From Maniola hyperantus (Eukaryota > Arthropoda > Insecta > Lepidoptera > Nymphalidae): a stretch of DNA of 64,000 nucleotides. The position numbers were made by a program, and so were the translations under genes. The DNA lies in assembly GCF_902806685.2 (NCBI RefSeq), contig NC_048536.1, positions 1,178,001 to 1,242,000 of the forward strand, given 5' to 3'. The notes beneath the pieces were generated by a model that was not told the DNA's origin, did no database searches, and saw nothing but the letters and a program-made list of their open reading frames with translations. Positions 54,569 to 64,000 of the stretch are shown piece by piece (position 1 is the first letter of the stretch; each line of letters starts with the position of its first letter).

Positions 54569-56246
54569 TCACAACATTCTTTCCTTAACCGATTCATCTT
54601 TCCTTTCATTCTTCTCTGTAACAGGAGGGTCCGCGTAGATCCCTTGTTGTTGATTATTTGGCGGTGGTTTGGTCCAAGCTTGGCACACACATGTCGGGCC
54701 TTGGGTACCTTGGCCGGCTTGAGGGACACCGTTTACATACAACCCTTGGCTAATCTGACCAGATCCTTGGCCAACAAATCCTGGCTGTCCAGTGTATTGG
54801 CCGGTTCCTGTATTGGTACCTTGGTATTGATTGTTGGACTGACTTTGAGTGTAGTAACCAGACTGTGTATTTGGATATTGGGTAGGTTGGTTAACAGGTT
54901 GGCCAATCTGATTGGGATTTTGGTAAGCTCCTTGATACTGCCCTTGGCTTTGTCCTTGGTTGAACGATTGTCCTGATCCAGCGGGGTAACCTTGGGTGTT
55001 ACCGAAATTGTCACCGTTTTGGGGAAAACTGTTACCACCTTGAGGAAAATTATTGTTACTTCCCTGAGGGAAATTGTTGACACTACCTTGGGGATAATTG
55101 TTGTTCCCAGTTTGAGGGAAATTGTTGTTAGATCCTTGAGGAAAATTACTGTTGCCGCCTTGAGGAAAATTGGTATATTGTCCTTGATTTTGATATTGTT
55201 GGCCTTGGAATTGCGGTTGTGGTTGGAACCCTTGACCCTGGTAGGTAGATTGGCTGTTCCATTGGTGGTACTGTGGGTACTGCTGGGTTGGCGGGTAGGT
55301 TAGCTGCTGGCCATGGGCTGGCTTGTTCTTGTGGCTCTGGACGATATCTATCACTCCACCGATGATCTTTTCGGGTATGTTGAAGCTCTCTTTGATTGTC
55401 GAGGTCACCTCATTAATAGCTGTAAAGCACAGCACCTGAAAAATACACATCTTGTTAATCACCATCAAGCCAGCTCACTACTGAGAACGGGTCTCCTCTC
55501 AGAATGAGAATCTGAGTTTGACCACATACACCTTCGAGAAAATTATGAAGACCCTTCAGTTTATTATAATGTCCCAAACTTTGAGAGCATGTATTCGACA
55601 AGGAGCAATCCTAGATTTAAGGGACATGATATGAAGCTACAATATCAATTGCCATCATCGAACCCATTAAAACACTTTCTGACCAACTGAGTTGTTCACA
55701 TATGGAATAAATTGCCTAAGGATGTGGTTATGTCAAGTTCTGTTAACCAGTTCAAGAATAGATTGGACAAACATTTGGAAATCTCGAAGCACTTCTGGTA
55801 TAGACGCATCAGCGAAAGCTGCTTAGTCTATTAAAAATAATAATAATGCAGGTTCCCTCAGGTTGTTTTCATCATTTTAATGATGAAGGAAAACAACCTG
55901 AGGGTACTTACTTGCTTGAGTGTTGAAACGCATTTAACTCCGAAAACTTAGCCATCTATCAAAGTTTATTATATAAAACTAGATGATGCTCGTGACTTCG
56001 TCCGCGTGGATTTGGGTTTTTAAAAATCCCGTGGGTTTTGGTGGATAAAATGTAGCCGACTCTCGTGGTCTTAGACTATAGCCATGCAAAAAATCGTCGA
56101 ACCGAATCGATGCTCCGTTGCAACGTGATTGAAGGACAAACCAACAAACCAATAAACCAACAAACAAACACACTTTCGCATTTATAATAGGGTTAGTGAT
56201 AATATTATGAACTTACAACAACGCAAATTTTCCGGTATCCGTCCAT
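54569..56246 (-). CDS. secreted Gln/Asn/Gly-rich repeat protein
   Basis: Two exons: 56246-56217 and 55435-54569 (donor GTT|GTAAGT, acceptor TTTTTCAG|GTG); 298 residues. The first exon was found from splice signals: it gives MDGYRKICVV and, joined to VLCFTAINEV, a typical secretory signal peptide (basic start, hydrophobic core to about residue 17). A short conventional region follows (TIKESFNIPEKIIGGVIDIV), then a long low-complexity part rich in Q, N, G, P, Y. Roughly residues 96-150 hold seven imperfect 8-residue repeats of the NFPQGSNN type. The C-terminus has CVCQAW, PPP and a charged tail. I do not recognise the family; the composition suits an extracellular structural protein (silk, cuticle or eggshell associated), but that is inference. 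Confidence 0.75.
55465..55976. other. intron of the secreted-protein gene, relics
   Basis: An S1 relic (about 55465-55530), a stretch of unknown repeat with TGGAATAAATTGCC, and a foldback around 55855-55910 (CAGGTTGTTTTCATC / GGAAAACAACCTG). Confidence 0.5.
55977..56195 (+). repeat. family B element
   Basis: ACTAGATGATGCTCGTGACT to CACTTTCGCATTTATAATAG, inside the intron about 20 bp from exon 1. Confidence 0.85.
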
Positions 56247-56283
56247 ATTGTAGGCGTGAAGGCTGCCCAGGTAGTTGCCAAAA

Positions 56284-56308
56284 ACTGACCCAAGGACACA
56301 CTTTTATA
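56284..56308 (-). promoter_or_regulatory. TATA box and initiator of the secreted-protein gene
   Basis: On the minus strand TATAAAAG (56308-56301) is followed about 20 bp later by TCAGT (56288-56284), the arthropod initiator motif. The ATG lies about 40 bp further. The spacing is slightly short of the usual 25-30 bp, so the start could be a few bases downstream. Confidence 0.6.
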
Positions 56309-56589
56309 CCCAGTGGTCAGCAGGACTTGACGAACCAGGGTTGCCACCTCGTCAATTTTGCTATTAAACAAAAGTTTTTTTATAGTTATTGGCCTTATTT
56401 TTTCTTTTCTTTTTGCCGTCCATGGTAACCTTCTTAATCGGTATAAAAATACTTACAGCACAATAAAATTCCCTATTAGAAATTATTGATAACTATTTGA
56501 AGCAGTTTTTTTTTAATAGTTTTGAGCTTCATTATAAAATCTTTTTTAGTGGAATCTCATTAGTCTGGGTTGATTAAAAAAAGAAGTAT

Positions 56590-56808
56590 CTAAATATATA
56601 ACAGGAAAAGGTGACTGACTGACTGACTGACTGATCTATCAACGCACAGCTCAAACTACTGGACGGATCGGGCTAAAATTTGGCATGTAGATAGCTATTA
56701 TGACTTAGGCATCCGCTAAGAAAGGATTTTTGAAAATTATTCAACCCCTAAGGGGGTAAAAATAGGGGTTTGAAATTTGTGTAGACGAAGTCGCGAGCAT
56801 AAGCTAGT
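56590..56808 (+). repeat. family A element
   Basis: TAAATATATAACAGGAAAAG to GCGAGCATAAGCTAGTAA with a small deletion near the end. Confidence 0.85.
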
Positions 56809-56944
56809 AATTTTATAAATATCAAATGATTATTGTTTTCAGGATTTCAGATGTTTAACATAGGGATCTAATCCTAACATACACATGGACAGTTGAACCG
56901 ACAATGTACAAATTCATCCAAGTAGACACTAGGAGACTTTCCAT

Positions 56945-57042
56945 CCTTTGAAGGATTTTTGAAAATTCAACCCCTAAGGGGGTGAAATAGGGGTTTGAAA
57001 TTTGTGTAGAACACGCGAACGAAGTCGCGAGCATAAGCTTAT
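56945..57042 (+). repeat. family A element, 3' fragment
   Basis: GATTTTTGAAAATTCAACCC to GTCGCGAGCATAAGCTTATG. Confidence 0.8.
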
Positions 57043-58140
57043 GCTATATAATTTTTTTCATGTTATTTGTTTAATCATATGATTTTTAAAGTGTAGATAA
57101 TAAAGAGTTTTTACTTACTTACGAGAAACGAGGAAAAACCGACAAAAGTATAGAATCTATTTGGCACAACCCTACCCGCGGCCCTGTAATTTGTCTCGCG
57201 AATGATGGAGGAGGCTGTGCGGGAGTTACCTCGCCCTTGATGAGTCCCGCTATAATGACACCTCGCCAGTGCGGCGGGATTGCGAATATCGATACAGCGA
57301 AAATGTTTTTGCAGACAACAGTTCATTAAAAAGTAACTTTTAGAATTATACTTAATTATAGTAACTTAAGTATTAAAATATTAGATGATGCCCTCGTCCG
57401 AGTGAATTTAGGTTTTGTAAAAAGCACGTGGGAAAACTTTGATTTTCCGGCATAAAAGTGGCATACTATTGCTGTACATAATTAAATTCAATAAGCGGAT
57501 GGGCCATAAAAAGGTAAGAGACAGACAGAAAAGAGGATTTTTTTAAATAAACCGAAGTCAGAAATGGAAAATGAGAAATGAAGCAACTTTATTTTAATCG
57601 AAGAGTGTCATATTCAACGAGTATCTATTGCCCATTGAGTGTTGTTTTTAAGGTAGGACCACCTACCTAACAAAACTACACTCAACAAAAAAGAAATTAA
57701 TATTATTACTGAAGGATCAAAAGAAAATTGTATTTCTTCTTAAATTTTATAATATACTTACTATGTTATACATAATATATAACGAGTAAAACGGTAATTA
57801 TTTTTTTACCGTATTTTGTTCGCTTTATCGATAATTATTCGACAAATCGAAGCGATCATCGTCCTCGCTAACCCACATCAAGATTGAAGCGCCAATCGTT
57901 ACGGACGGGCATGTAAGCTAATTTCCTCTTTTTTTGGACTTTTTTCAAAAATTACCCGCGGATCATTGTGAATGTGCCGTGTACGATTTATCGGTCGACC
58001 CGGTTCCGCTTCAAAGAAACGAGAGATTCAAGGCCCGTACCACTACCAGAGTTCTAGAGTTCTGCGTTCACTCTTTGATCAAGTACAAGTTGTAGACAAC
58101 TTAGGAGTCAAATCATGCAATGAATGATTAAATCTAAATC
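57043..58140. other. intergenic, minor relics
   Basis: A family B relic at 57384-57535. A minus-strand open frame (57111-57326) without known motifs. About 58030-58070 resembles one arm of the 50436-50627 element (AGAGTTCTAGAGTTCTGCG). Confidence 0.45.
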
Positions 58141-58144
58141 TAAA

Positions 58145-58440
58145 TAATATAAAAGGAAAAGGTGTCTAACTGACTAACTCATTGACTGATCTATCAACGC
58201 ACAGTTCAAAGTATTGGACGGATAGATAGCTATTATGACGTAGGCAACCGCTAAGAAAGAATTTTTGAAAATTCGGCACGGCTTTGCCGATAGGGTGGTA
58301 ACTAGCTACGGCCGAAGCCTCCCACCAGACCAGACCAGAAATTTAGAAATTATAAAATTCCAAACCCTGCCATGAATCGAACCCGGGACGTCCCACTAAT
58401 AAGACCACAGCGCTTACCACTGCGCCAGGGAGGTCGTCAA
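58145..58440. repeat. family A fragment joined to S2 SINE
   Basis: Family A (58145-58275) is cut at AAAATTCGGCACGG, where a minus-strand S2 (58277-58440, with GAATCGAACCCGGGACG) begins. Confidence 0.75.
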
Positions 58441-58483
58441 TAGTCAACAGGAGTCGTGGAAAAAAGCTAGTTAAGTAATAATC

Positions 58484-58861
58484 TATATATATAAAAGGAA
58501 AAGGTGACTGACTGACTGACTGACTGACTGACTGACTGATCTATCAACGCACAGCTCAAACTACTGGACGGATCGCGCTGAAATTCGGCATGCAGATAGC
58601 TATTATGACGTAGGCGTCCGCTAAGAAAGGTTTTTTTCAAAATTCAACCCCTAAAGGGGTAAAATAGGGGTTTGAAGTTTATATGAAAGTCTGTCAGTTT
58701 TGAAGTTAGAATCGCGAAATTTGTAGTTAATATTTTTGAAATTAGCAGTATGACATATTTTATAAAATCTCATTGTTAAAGATCAACCCTAAGGGTGTAA
58801 AATAGGGGTTTAAAATTTGTTTAGGTACTCCACGCGGACGAAGTCGCGGGCATAAGCTAGT
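58484..58861 (+). repeat. family A element, extended
   Basis: A copy with (GACT)n. After TTTGAAGTTTATATG it is interrupted by about 100 bp and then shows a second end (CACGCGGACGAAGTCGCGGG). Confidence 0.75.
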
Positions 58862-59832
58862 AAATACTAAATAGCTGTGAAGACAAACCCACTGTTCACG
58901 AGGCGACGACCGCGACTGTCTGAAGAAAAGTCTGTAAAGACCGATTTCAGAACTCCCGACCGTTGGCAGTATGACTGACGCCTAAGCTTCATTTGAGATT
59001 TATAAGAGAATTGGCTTGTAATAATATTATTATTCATTACCAATTTACCAACCCACTTCGAATGCCATTAAAAATTAGTCAATGTGCGCAAAAAGGCGTC
59101 ACGTGACTCAATGGTTGTGGTTATTTTTTTTACGAAAAGTGTTCGATTGCCCATTGTACGGCGAACCAAAGGTTCATACAAATACTTCATCCTTTTTCAT
59201 TTTAATTATAAAAAGCTTTTATGGGCCTCCGCCAAAATGTCTGAATATAAACAAGTTCAAAAATCTAATTAAAATCTGTTTAAAATGTCTGAGTTTAAAA
59301 AAGCTTAAGAGCTAGCGCTATATACAATATCACTAAAACCAGGCCGTTAAATTGTAAGAAATAAAGTCGATTGTCAATCTACCGTTTAATTATAATATCA
59401 CTAGTGAAATTGTCACATCATCACTTCCCATCAGGTGTGATTGTGGTCAAGCGTACACCTATAATGAATAAAAAAAAAAAATATAATATCACTGATTTGA
59501 CAATATACCTGCGACATATATAGATATTTTATGGTTTAATAAGTATTAGGTAGGTATACATTTGTTTCATATTATTTTATTAATTATATAATATTAAGTT
59601 CACATTAATTTACTAATTACTAACTACAGCCCGCAACTCAGACTGCGTCGATTATATTACTGCGTTGATAATGTTAAATATTGTTATATTTTTAACCATC
59701 AGTTATAGCATCTTTATCACTAGTAAGTAACACCTTTTTAAATTATCATGCTGAGGTGATATCTTTTTTGGGATTTTTTTCGTCACAGGTTGTGTGCCGA
59801 GATCTTTTTTTTTTGTTATAAAGAATATTAGT
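58862..59832. other. intergenic, nothing recognised
   Basis: AT-rich. Overlapping open frames at 59082-59315 have no familiar motifs. Confidence 0.4.
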
Positions 59833-59992
59833 CATGTTAAATGACTAATATTCCCCTTTCCTCTCCAACTAAGCGTCAAGCTTGTGCTAGGAGTAGGTAG
59901 GTACCTACGACAATAGTGCAACGGGCGGGGTTTGAACCGCCGACCTTTCGGTGTTACGTCCACTCCTTTACCCGTTGAGCTACTGAGGCTCT
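59833..59992 (-). mobile_element. S3 SINE, complete
   Basis: From TTAAATGACTAATATTCCCC to the tRNA-like head (B box in GGGGTTTGAACCGCCGACC, A box in CCGTTGAGCTACTGAGG on the plus strand). Confidence 0.8.
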
Positions 59993-60012
59993 GGAGCTTT
60001 GATTTGCAACTT

Positions 60013-60446
60013 TTTTAGGGTTCCGTACCTCAAAAGGAAAAACGGAACCCTTATAGGATCACTTTGTTGTCTGTCTGTCGGTCTGTCAAGAAACCTACAG
60101 GGTACTTCCCGTCGACCTAAAATCATGAAATTTGGCAGGTAGGTAGTTCTTATAGCTGACATTTGGAAAAAATCTGAAAACCGTGAATTTGTGGTTACAT
60201 CACACAAAAAAAATTTAATTGTGGTCATAAACTAATAATTAGTATTTTCAATTTTCTAAGGAAGATAACTTTATCAAGTGGGGTATCATATGAAAGGTCT
60301 TCACCTGTGCATTCTAAAACAGATTTTTATTTATTTTTATGTATCATATTTTTTGAATAATCCTGCAAAATGTCGAAAAAATACGACTGTAGTACGGAAC
60401 CCTCATTGCGCGAGCCTGACTCGCACTTGGCCGGTTTTGTTTTTGA
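60013..60446 (+). repeat. family D element, complete
   Basis: TTTTTTAGGGTTCCGTACCT to GACTCGCACTTGGCCGGTTT. Confidence 0.9.
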
Positions 60447-60539
60447 GTGCGTTCTATCCATTGATGTTGGAATACCCCTTAACTTTTAATTTTATTTTGT
60501 TTTAGTTTATTCTGTGCAACTCATAACCCAAATAAAGAT

Positions 60540-60556
60540 TTATTTATTTAAACCCT
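60540..60556 (-). terminator. polyadenylation signals of the dehydrogenase gene
   Basis: On the minus strand overlapping AATAAA hexamers (TTTAAATAAATAAATC) lie only about 5-20 bp after the stop codon. The 3' UTR would be very short. Confidence 0.5.
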
Positions 60557-60559
60557 TAT

Positions 60560-61558
60560 TTAACCATAAATACATTGTTTAACTTCCTTATCACTCAATC
60601 CGACAAGTCTTACAGATTCCTCCCACAGTTTTTTAGCAGTTTCATCATCATAGCCAGCCTCTTTAGCACGAGATAGCTTACAATTCCTGAAGTATTGGCC
60701 ACTGACCATACCAGCCTTCTTGTCCAGAGCAACATATAAGGCAGTCTGAGCGCCTTCCCACGGGGTTTTCGAAAACGTGAAAGCCACCAAAGTTAAGAAA
60801 CCACCGACAATTTTCCCCATACAATCAAATATACCAGTTCCGACCACTCCTGGATCCACACTGTTTACCACAACTTTAGATTCTTCCAATCTCTTCGTTA
60901 GTTCATGAGTGAACAACACTACACATAGTTTGCTATTCGCATAAAAAAGTACGGGATACCAATACTTTATATTATTTAATCTATCAAAATTCACCGCTCC
61001 TAAAAGATGTGAAACCGATGCAGTGTTTACAATCCTTGCAGGCTCCAAATTCGTAGCGTTTTTCTTCAATAAAGGTAGCAAAAGTATTGTCAGCAAGAAT
61101 GGCCCAAAATAATTCACTTGCATTATAAAACTCATCCCATCATCTGTGATAAATTCGTCAACAGCACCAACTGCCGCATTATTCATCAATATGTCCAATC
61201 TTTTTTCTGTTTCATAGATTTCTTTGACAAACTTTCTAATTGAAGCTATAGAAGATAAATCTAGTGGTTTGAATACAACTTGTTCGTTTTCTGTTTTTTT
61301 AATAATCTCTTTTTTGACTATTTCTCCTTCATCTTCAAAACGGCAGGCTATCACAACTCGAGCACCTCTTTCTGCTAAATCTGTCGCTATTTCTAAACCC
61401 ATTCCCATCCTGCCTCCTGTGACTATGACCGTCTTTCCGTCTAGCCTCTTTTTCGATAGGCATATTGCGTTAGTGGATTTCTGGTAGAGGCCTATTGCTA
61501 ATGCAACTACTACAATGAGTGTTACTATGTAAAGAATGATGGTAAGGATAGTAACCAT
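60560..61558 (-). CDS. short-chain dehydrogenase/reductase, retinol dehydrogenase 11-14-like
   Basis: A single-exon gene of 332 residues. It has an N-terminal membrane anchor (residues about 3-24, ILTIILYIVTLIVVVALAIG), then the classical SDR fold: TVIVTGGRMGMG (cofactor-binding TGxxxGxG, residues 47-54, with GMG in place of GIG); LDLS (100); LMNNAAV (126-129, usually NNAG); VNYFGPF (Asn149); IVNTASVSH (Ser181, the likely catalytic Ser); YANSK (Tyr206, Lys210); and VDPGVVGTGI (PG at 236-237). Basic residues after the second strand (ACRFED) suggest NADP(H). Related enzymes reduce or oxidise retinoids and other lipophilic alcohols or aldehydes at the ER; the substrate here is unknown. The start is the first Met, just before the anchor. 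Confidence 0.92.
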   Translation of the reverse strand: MVTILTIILYIVTLIVVVALAIGLYQKSTNAICLSKKRLDGKTVIVTGGRMGMGLEIATDLAERGARVVIACRFEDEGEIVKKEIIKKTENEQVVFKPLDLSSIASIRKFVKEIYETEKRLDILMNNAAVGAVDEFITDDGMSFIMQVNYFGPFLLTILLLPLLKKNATNLEPARIVNTASVSHLLGAVNFDRLNNIKYWYPVLFYANSKLCVVLFTHELTKRLEESKVVVNSVDPGVVGTGIFDCMGKIVGGFLTLVAFTFSKTPWEGAQTALYVALDKKAGMVSGQYFRNCKLSRAKEAGYDDETAKKLWEESVRLVGLSDKEVKQCIYG

Positions 61559-62208
61559 TGCGATGTGTTGCCTACAGTCTACACTGTGAATAAACTAAAT
61601 GTTATTAGATGCTGCGTATACTTTATAAATATCTAAACTGTTTAAACATATTAATTGCATATAGATGCAGTGGTGCAAGGCAAGCTCCATCAAGTTTTTT
61701 TGAATTATTTATCACTAGTTTTTTTGCTACTAGTGAACCCGCCCGAGCTTCGCATGGGGAACCTACCTATTTCATAGACAAACAGGTATATTATCCATAT
61801 ATCAATCAAATCGGTTGAGTTGATTTTTAATCAATCAGGCCTCAATAGTAAAAACGGAACCCTTATAGGATCACTTTGTTGTCTCTCTGTCTGTCAAGAA
61901 GCGTATAGGGAACTTCCCGATGACCTAGAATCATGAAATTTGGCAGGTAGGTAGGTAGTTGTTATAGCAGACTTTTACAAGTACTTTCGAATCGTCGGAT
62001 GCATCTACCACTGGCATTCCGAACCAGTGGTAGAAGCATCCGACGATTCGAAAGTACTTGTAAAAGTTTATTTGAATAAAAAAGATTTTTATTTTATTTA
62101 TTTAAGACATAAGGGGAAAATCTAAAACCATGAATTTGTGGTTAGGTACATCACGAAAAAGAATTAAAATGTGTTCATGAACAAATAATTAGAATTTTTA
62201 ACATTCTT
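60869..62208. repeat. 1,340-bp tandem duplication, unit 1
   Basis: Holds the first 230 codons of the dehydrogenase, its 5' flank, family D relics and a LINE-2 snapback. Its repeat is 62209-63547. I find no difference between the units in the lines compared. Confidence 0.9.
61972..62077. repeat. LINE-2 3' UTR snapback
   Basis: Inverted arms of about 45 bp (ACTTTTACAAGTACTTTCGA and its inverse) around GGCATTCCGAACC, both from LINE-2 3' sequence. Repeated at 63312-63417 by the tandem duplication. Confidence 0.85.
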
Positions 62209-62898
62209 CACAACTTTAGATTCTTCCAATCTCTTCGTTAGTTCATGAGTGAACAACACTACACATAGTTTGCTATTCGCATAAAAAAGTACGGGATACC
62301 AATACTTTATATTATTTAATCTATCAAAATTCACCGCTCCTAAAAGATGTGAAACCGATGCAGTGTTTACAATCCTTGCAGGCTCCAAATTCGTAGCGTT
62401 TTTCTTCAATAAAGGTAGCAAAAGTATTGTCAGCAAGAATGGCCCAAAATAATTCACTTGCATTATAAAACTCATCCCATCATCTGTGATAAATTCGTCA
62501 ACAGCACCAACTGCCGCATTATTCATCAATATGTCCAATCTTTTTTCTGTTTCATAGATTTCTTTGACAAACTTTCTAATTGAAGCTATAGAAGATAAAT
62601 CTAGTGGTTTGAATACAACTTGTTCGTTTTCTGTTTTTTTAATAATCTCTTTTTTGACTATTTCTCCTTCATCTTCAAAACGGCAGGCTATCACAACTCG
62701 AGCACCTCTTTCTGCTAAATCTGTCGCTATTTCTAAACCCATTCCCATCCTGCCTCCTGTGACTATGACCGTCTTTCCGTCTAGCCTCTTTTTCGATAGG
62801 CATATTGCGTTAGTGGATTTCTGGTAGAGGCCTATTGCTAATGCAACTACTACAATGAGTGTTACTATGTAAAGAATGATGGTAAGGATAGTAACCAT
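62164..62898 (-). pseudogene. 3'-truncated second copy of the dehydrogenase
   Basis: The first 230 residues are the same as those of 60560-61558, including the cofactor site and YxxxK. After Val230 the duplication ends and 14 unrelated residues (KNVKNSNYLFMNTF) precede a stop. The PG motif and the C-terminal substrate-binding third are lost, so an active enzyme is unlikely. The duplicate keeps the same 5' flank and may be transcribed. Confidence 0.85.
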
Positions 62899-63547
62899 TG
62901 CGATGTGTTGCCTACAGTCTACACTGTGAATAAACTAAATGTTATTAGATGCTGCGTATACTTTATAAATATCTAAACTGTTTAAACATATTAATTGCAT
63001 ATAGATGCAGTGGTGCAAGGCAAGCTCCATCAAGTTTTTTTGAATTATTTATCACTAGTTTTTTTGCTACTAGTGAACCCGCCCGAGCTTCGCATGGGGA
63101 ACCTACCTATTTCATAGACAAACAGGTATATTATCCATATATCAATCAAATCGGTTGAGTTGATTTTTAATCAATCAGGCCTCAATAGTAAAAACGGAAC
63201 CCTTATAGGATCACTTTGTTGTCTCTCTGTCTGTCAAGAAGCGTATAGGGAACTTCCCGATGACCTAGAATCATGAAATTTGGCAGGTAGGTAGGTAGTT
63301 GTTATAGCAGACTTTTACAAGTACTTTCGAATCGTCGGATGCATCTACCACTGGCATTCCGAACCAGTGGTAGAAGCATCCGACGATTCGAAAGTACTTG
63401 TAAAAGTTTATTTGAATAAAAAAGATTTTTATTTTATTTATTTAAGACATAAGGGGAAAATCTAAAACCATGAATTTGTGGTTAGGTACATCACGAAAAA
63501 GAATTAAAATGTGTTCATGAACAAATAATTAGAATTTTTAACATTCT
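62209..63547. repeat. 1,340-bp tandem duplication, unit 2
   Basis: Unit 2 begins CACAACTTTAGATTC inside the gene and ends TTTAACATTCT, where unit 1 passes into unit 2. The junction shows little or no homology between the two ends. Confidence 0.9.
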
Positions 63548-63735
63548 AAGTAAGATAACTATACCAAGTGGGATATCATATAAAAGGGCTTTACCCGTTC
63601 ATTCTAAAACTGATTTTTAGATTTTCTAAAAGAAAAACTAAAAACTTTAGTTATCAAAAAGGATTTTAGTAATAAAAAATGTCGAAAAAAAAATACCCGA
63701 GTACGGAACCCTCCGTGCGCGAGTCTGACTCGCTG
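63548..63735 (+). repeat. family D element, 3' part
   Basis: AAGTAAGATAACTATACCAA to CTCGCTGGCCGGTTTTTTT. The family D 5' part lies inside the duplicated unit (61848-62200 and 63188-63540). Confidence 0.8.
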
Positions 63736-63736
63736 G

Positions 63737-63885
63737 CCGGTTTTTTTTATTCAGATAGAACTTAGCCCTTGTCTGCAATCTCACCTGTTGGTAAGTGATG
63801 ATGCAGTCGAAGATAAAAGCGGGCTAACCTGGAGGGGGTAGGGCGGCTTTTACTAAGCCCATACCCCTTTGGTTTCTACACGACA
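63737..63885 (-). mobile_element. S2 SINE, 3' part
   Basis: TATTCAGATAGAACTTAGCC to ACCCCTTTGGTTTCTACACG; the head is missing. Confidence 0.75.
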
Positions 63886-64000
63886 AAGACTTTAGTTAGG
63901 AACAGACAAACAGACACAAACAAACATCTTTGAGTTTATAATTTCCATATTGATTATTCTAGAAATTACCAATAGATCCGTGACATTTAAGAGGATTAGT

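Noticed and set aside
54644..55507. Open frames on the plus strand opposite the secreted protein
   Set aside because: They are antisense shadows of the repetitive coding region; the minus-strand frame has the signal peptide, splice sites and repeats.
61224..61487. Plus-strand open frame inside the dehydrogenase
   Set aside because: Antisense of the SDR coding region; all SDR motifs are on the minus strand.

Overview
The window is nuclear DNA from a moth or butterfly (Lepidoptera). Genes are few and split by introns, the sequence is AT-rich, and it is filled with short interspersed repeats of the type found across lepidopteran genomes (the 'GACTTCGTCCGCGTGG' families, tRNA-derived SINEs, foldback MITEs and fragments of RTE- and CR1-like LINEs). 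All genes I can support lie on the minus strand.

Genes. Three tandem genes encode Na+/K+-ATPase beta subunits (nervana family): copy 1 at 9898-15117, copy 2 at 22090-26973 and copy 3 at 34730-50804. I rebuilt their exons from splice signals and family conservation. Their shared introns sit at the same places in the same phases, so they arose by gene duplication. Copy 3 is canonical (7 exons, 323 residues). Copy 1 (6 exons, 293 residues) and copy 2 (6 exons, 258 residues) keep the ectodomain and its six cysteines but have a short, diverged membrane segment and no canonical cytoplasmic N-terminus; copy 2 may be starting to decay. Next comes a two-exon gene for a secreted, Gln/Asn/Gly-rich repeat protein (54569-56246), then an intronless short-chain dehydrogenase/reductase (60560-61558) and a 3'-truncated second copy (62164-62898) made by an apparently exact 1,340-bp tandem duplication.

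Layout. 1-7.0 kb: repeats and about 3.4 kb of pentanucleotide satellite that starts at the 3' end of a LINE. 7-9.9 kb: SINEs and relics. 9.9-15.1 kb: beta copy 1. 15.1-22 kb: nested DNA transposons and tandem blocks. 22-29.8 kb: beta copy 2 and its vestigial first exon. 29.8-34.7 kb: MITEs and intergenic DNA. 34.7-50.8 kb: beta copy 3, whose 11.7-kb first intron is full of repeats. 51-54.5 kb: LINE fragments and SINEs. 54.5-64 kb: the secreted protein gene and the dehydrogenase duplication.

Repeat names used here. Family A: element with a (GACT)n stretch and a 'CGCGGACGAAGTCGCGAGC' end. Family B: element with 'GACTTCGTCCGCGTGG' then a 'GGGATAAAAAGTAGCC' core. Family D: about 430-bp element running from AGGGTTCCGTA to GGCCGGTTTT. 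S1, S2, S3: three tRNA-derived SINE families. LINE-1: element with the protein motif LWNQLPSAVFP. LINE-2: CR1-like element whose RT C-terminus includes KSMLLKKAYY. RTE: 3' part of an RTE-like LINE. These names are local, not database names.

Most notable observations: the beta-subunit array with stepwise loss of the N-terminus; a retroposed fragment of a mature tRNA-Leu that carries CCA and changes at three positions that are modified in the mature tRNA; a satellite that appears to have grown from a LINE tail; a partial exon duplication whose junction supplies the splice donor; and a hammerhead-ribozyme-like core in a Penelope-like repeat.
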